Assembly (NCBI GenBank): GCA_027067085.1
Contig: JAMOMM010000383.1
Span: forward strand, 1 to 8,372
DNA length: 8,372 nucleotides
From: Hyphomicrobiales bacterium
GTDB taxonomy: Bacteria > Pseudomonadota > Alphaproteobacteria > Rhizobiales > Aestuariivirgaceae
Reading direction: 5' to 3'
Position 1 is the stretch's first letter, and every line of letters starts with the position of its first letter. The notes beneath the pieces were generated by a model. That model ran no database searches, had not been told where the DNA came from, and worked only from the letters and a program-made list of their open reading frames with translations. Both the position numbers and the translations under genes were made by a program. Positions 5,987 to 8,372 of this stretch are shown here, one piece after another.

Positions 5987-6015
5987 TTGAATGTGTTCAT
6001 GCACTCCGCTACAAT
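5987..6015 (+). promoter_or_regulatory. Sigma-70-type promoter for the zinc-ribbon/DauA-like pair
   Basis: TTGAAT (5987-5992) and TACAAT (6010-6015) are separated by exactly 17 bases. Transcription would begin near 6022. The leader then contains the small hairpin TCTCG-TTCGTG-CGAGA (6025-6040) just before the ribosome-binding region of the gene at 6060. Confidence 0.55.
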
Positions 6016-6059
6016 ATAAAACCTTCTCGTTCGTGCGAGATCAAAAGCGGAATCTAAAC

Positions 6060-6365
6060 ATGAAAATTCAATGCGAAGCCTGTCAGCAAGAAGTTGAGCT
6101 AGAAACCAATGGCCCAACCGATTTAAAACGCGCAATGCCCAAAGGCTGGCGACCACGCCGCATTGATGGCCGCGTTTATAACTTGTGTGATGTCTGCGGA
6201 AATATTGCCCATTTTTGCGGCGGCTTATCAGCTTACCTGCAAGAAAATTTAGGCCTGCCAAAAAACGTTGAATTTGACCGCCCAGAAAAAGACGATTTTT
6301 CATTTTGGACACCACGTTTGCCTGAATATTCAGAAGTGAAACAACGCTTGAAAGACAAGTCGTAA
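6060..6365 (+). CDS. Small zinc-ribbon protein of unknown function
   Basis: 101-residue acidic/basic mixed protein that I do not recognise. Two Cys-x2-Cys knuckles, Cys5/Cys8 and Cys43/Cys46, are spaced as in a zinc ribbon. A further His51 and Cys53 follow the second knuckle. There is no signal peptide or membrane segment. The C-terminal half (about 55-101) is rich in charged and aromatic residues and has no evident motif. I chose the ATG at 6060 because an in-frame ATG at 5991 overlaps the predicted promoter and would add a non-conserved-looking tail. Its ribosome-binding site (GCGGAA) is weak. The DauA-like gene begins 18 bases after its stop, so the two are probably co-transcribed. It may bind nucleic acid or protein. 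Confidence 0.8.
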   Translation: MKIQCEACQQEVELETNGPTDLKRAMPKGWRPRRIDGRVYNLCDVCGNIAHFCGGLSAYLQENLGLPKNVEFDRPEKDDFSFWTPRLPEYSEVKQRLKDKS

Positions 6366-6383
6366 TCAGCTTAAACTTGCGCA

Positions 6384-7496
6384 ATGAACACTTCTGCAGA
6401 TATTATCATCATTGGTGCTGGGATTGCAGGCGCGTCCCTTGCCAATGAACTGTCATCCAACCACTCGGTCATCCTGTTAGAAGCAGAAACCCAACCTGGC
6501 TACCACTCAACGGGGCGATCGGCAGCAGTGTTTTTACCCACCAGCGGGCCCGGTCTGATTTTAAGTTTGGTTCATGCCAGTGGGGATTTTTTCCACAACA
6601 CACCCCAAGGTTTTTGTGAGCATCCATTATTGTCTCCGCGAACAACAATGATGATTGCCAAATCAGGTGATGATGAACATTTTGACCTTGGTTTAAGCAA
6701 CGGTATGCAAGAAATATCGACTACACAAGCATTAGAAAAAGTGCCCGCCATTAACACTCAAAATTACACAAAATTTTCCATCGACCCTCAAACTTTTGAT
6801 ATTGATGTTGATGCCCTTCTGGCCGCCCACATAAAGCGGCTCAAAAAAAATGCTGGCCAACTGGTGACAAATGCCCAAGTTATCAAACTAGGCCACCACA
6901 ACAATCTTTGGACGGTAACAACAAAACAGCAAGAGTTTAACGCCCCAATTATTGTCAACGCTGCTGGAGCATGGGCCGACCACGTTGCAGAACTGGCGGG
7001 CTTAAAAGCCCTATCCATACAACCTAAAAGGCGCTCTGCCGCTTTGATCGATGTGAGTGACAAGTGGGATGTCAGTCATTGGCCCTTTGTTATTGCCGCT
7101 GGCGACCGCTTTTACTTTAGACCTATCGGCAAAAAGCTAATGATCTCACCTGCTGACCAAACACCAGTTGAGCCTCATGATGCGTGGGCCGACGATATGG
7201 CACTGGCCCATGCCATGGAAGATTTTCAACAAGCAACGGGTTTTGAAGTTACTCACCTTGAGCACACATGGGCAGGTCTTCGCAGCTTTGCACCAGACGA
7301 GCACCCTGTCATCGGGTTTGATCCACGCGCTAAGGGGTTTTTCTGGCTCGCAGGTCAAGGCGGTTATGGCATTGAAACCTCCCCCGCAATATCACGTATT
7401 GCCAGTGCGTTCATAGCCCAGCAAAACATTCCAGCCGATATAAAAGCTTTGGGCATTGAACAATCATCGCTGCATCCAGAGCGATTTATCTCATAA
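6384..7496 (+). CDS. FAD-dependent D-amino-acid dehydrogenase (DauA-like, DAO family)
   Basis: 370-residue flavoprotein of the glycine/D-amino-acid oxidase fold, expected to oxidise an amino acid to its imino acid and pass electrons to a non-oxygen acceptor. The dinucleotide site Gly11-x-Gly13-x2-Gly16 with Glu33 binds FAD, and Gly-Tyr-His-Ser-Thr-Gly-Arg-Ser-Ala-Ala (39-48) is the second flavin motif. The whole length resembles Pseudomonas D-arginine dehydrogenase DauA as I remember it: Phe-Cys-Glu-His-Pro-Leu-Leu-Ser-Pro-Arg (77-86), Gln-Pro-Lys-Arg-Arg-Ser-Ala (213-219), His-Thr-Trp-Ala-Gly-Leu-Arg-Ser-Phe (294-302), Gly-Gln-Gly-Gly-Tyr-Gly-Ile (324-330). Arg300 and Tyr244 would hold the substrate carboxylate. 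Positions recalled as His48 and Glu87 in DauA are Val49 and Thr88 here, so D-arginine itself is doubtful. It is probably co-transcribed with the zinc-ribbon gene. Confidence 0.88.
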   Translation: MNTSADIIIIGAGIAGASLANELSSNHSVILLEAETQPGYHSTGRSAAVFLPTSGPGLILSLVHASGDFFHNTPQGFCEHPLLSPRTTMMIAKSGDDEHFDLGLSNGMQEISTTQALEKVPAINTQNYTKFSIDPQTFDIDVDALLAAHIKRLKKNAGQLVTNAQVIKLGHHNNLWTVTTKQQEFNAPIIVNAAGAWADHVAELAGLKALSIQPKRRSAALIDVSDKWDVSHWPFVIAAGDRFYFRPIGKKLMISPADQTPVEPHDAWADDMALAHAMEDFQQATGFEVTHLEHTWAGLRSFAPDEHPVIGFDPRAKGFFWLAGQGGYGIETSPAISRIASAFIAQQNIPADIKALGIEQSSLHPERFIS

Positions 7497-7556
7497 CCAT
7501 TTATCCATAAAACACACGCAAACCAGCATTAACCTCACATCGTTTGCCCTGCCCAC

Positions 7557-7585
7557 TTGCCGTACCGATTCGTTCACTCTACGAT
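7557..7585 (+). promoter_or_regulatory. Candidate promoter for aas
   Basis: TTGCCG (7557-7562) and TACGAT (7580-7585) are 17 bases apart and match the sigma-70 consensus at 4 of 6 positions each. The start would fall near 7592, just ahead of the GGGAGG ribosome-binding site at 7600-7605. The rest of the 114-base gap after the DauA-like gene shows no clear terminator. Confidence 0.4.
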
Positions 7586-7610
7586 AAAGAAAAAAATTGG
7601 GAGGGTTATT

Positions 7611-8372
7611 GTGTCAAAAGATACAGTCGGTTCAACACTAGTCACTAAAATCGGGCGGTTTCTTCTGCGGTTAATTTATCGCGTTGAAGTAAAAGGCCTA
7701 GAAAATTACAAAAAAGCAGGTGACCGCGTCGTCATCATCGCCAACCACCAATCATCAATTGATGGCGCTTTAATCGGATCGTTCTTACCTGAGCGCGCTT
7801 TGTTTGCCGTCAATGTAAACGCCATGGACAAATGGTGGGTAAAGTTCGCATCGCACTTTTTTGACATTTTGCCATTTGACCCAACCAGCACCATGGCAGC
7901 GCGCACCCAAGTTACCGAAGTTAAAAAGGGCCGCACACTCGTCGTGTTCCCTGAAGGACGGGTTTCAGTAACGGGGTCTTTGATGAAAATTTACGAGACC
8001 CCAGGTACCATCGCTCATTTAGCTGATGCAAAAGTGTTACCCGTACGCATTGATGGCGCGCAATTATCTCGATTTGGTAAATTGTCTGGCCTGATGCGGT
8101 TCAAACTATTTCCCAAAATCACCATCACGTTTCAAGAGCCTGTCAGTTTCGCCGCCCCACCAGAATTAAAAGGTGCAGCCTTGCGCAACCATATCGCGCT
8201 TAAACTACACGACATCATGACCAACACGGTGTTTGAAACCTCCGATATTGATCGAACATTGATGGACACATTGCTATCGGCCAAAAAAGTATTTGGTGGC
8301 AAACGAATTGTACTGGAAGATATTCAACGCACCCCACTAAGCTACAACAAACTCATTATCGGCATTTTTGTC
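7611..8372 (+). CDS. aas: Aas, acyltransferase / acyl-ACP synthetase (5' part, cut by window end)
   Basis: 254 codons, open to the window edge. The protein starts at GTG 7611, with GGGAGG 5 bases upstream. The PlsC acyltransferase domain is complete. It has the catalytic His46-Gln-Ser-Ser-Ile-Asp51 (HX4D) and Phe113-Pro-Glu-Gly-Arg117 of the acyl-acceptor site. Over its whole visible length it follows the start of E. coli Aas as I recall it, including Val-Val-Phe-Pro-Glu-Gly-Arg-Val, Thr-Gly-Ser-Leu-Met-Lys-Ile-Tyr (121-128) and the linker Leu-Leu-Ser-Ala-Lys-x-x-Phe-Gly (221-229) that leads to the AMP-binding synthetase domain. That second domain lies outside the window. The enzyme re-acylates 2-acyl-lysophosphatidylethanolamine using acyl-ACP made by its own synthetase half, at the inner membrane. 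A plain PlsC protein is less likely because the frame continues past the usual end. Confidence 0.9.
   Translation, partial: MSKDTVGSTLVTKIGRFLLRLIYRVEVKGLENYKKAGDRVVIIANHQSSIDGALIGSFLPERALFAVNVNAMDKWWVKFASHFFDILPFDPTSTMAARTQVTEVKKGRTLVVFPEGRVSVTGSLMKIYETPGTIAHLADAKVLPVRIDGAQLSRFGKLSGLMRFKLFPKITITFQEPVSFAAPPELKGAALRNHIALKLHDIMTNTVFETSDIDRTLMDTLLSAKKVFGGKRIVLEDIQRTPLSYNKLIIGIFV

Noticed and set aside
5991..6059. Upstream ATG start for the zinc-ribbon gene
   Set aside because: The 69-base extension lies within the predicted promoter and leader hairpin, and the ATG at 6060 begins just ahead of the first cysteine knuckle.
7706..7936. Minus-strand open frame opposite aas
   Set aside because: It is antisense to the PlsC domain, whose HX4D and FPEGR motifs are clear on the plus strand.

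Overview
The window looks like chromosomal DNA of an alphaproteobacterium with moderate G+C, densely packed with housekeeping and accessory genes. Evidence for this: a phosphatidylcholine synthase of the Sinorhizobium type, a cysteine-free 41-residue L36 ribosomal protein beside a TPR protein of a type common in alphaproteobacteria, a receiver-kinase whose histidine-kinase part resembles alphaproteobacterial kinases, and a fused PlsC/acyl-ACP synthetase (Aas). I see no rRNA, tRNA, CRISPR array, insertion sequence or phage gene. No stretch longer than about 200 bases lacks a gene.

Layout. The left half (1-4194) is read almost entirely from the minus strand. In transcription order it holds a receiver-kinase hybrid (4194-2965), rpmJ (2804-2679) with its own promoter and a leader hairpin, a secreted TPR protein (2602-1955), a CaCA-family Ca2+/Na+ antiporter (1849-911) and glyoxalase II gloB (881-111). 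Two strong palindromes lie beyond the gloB stop. A plus-strand reading frame that is open from the window edge ends against gloB. The right half (4392-8372) is read from the plus strand: a two-receiver response regulator, phosphatidylcholine synthase (pcs), a small zinc-ribbon protein followed 18 bases later by a DauA-like FAD amino-acid dehydrogenase, and the first 254 codons of aas, cut by the window end.

The most interesting part is the divergent signalling pair at 2965-5126. The kinase has a complete receiver domain and an apparently complete ATP-binding domain. At the phospho-acceptor position of its H-box, however, it has glycine (Gly-Gly-Glu-Leu where Ser-His-Glu-Leu is usual). Its divergent neighbour is made of two receiver domains and nothing else. 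The 197-base region between them contains two 15-base near-identical sites in inverted orientation, 52 bases apart centre to centre, with A/T tracts between them. Together these suggest a self-contained phospho-signalling module built around a non-canonical kinase (inference).

The other genes concern membrane lipids (Pcs makes phosphatidylcholine from choline; Aas re-acylates lysophospholipid), detoxification (GloB), ion homeostasis (CaCA) and amino-acid oxidation (DauA-like). They look like independent transcription units rather than one pathway.
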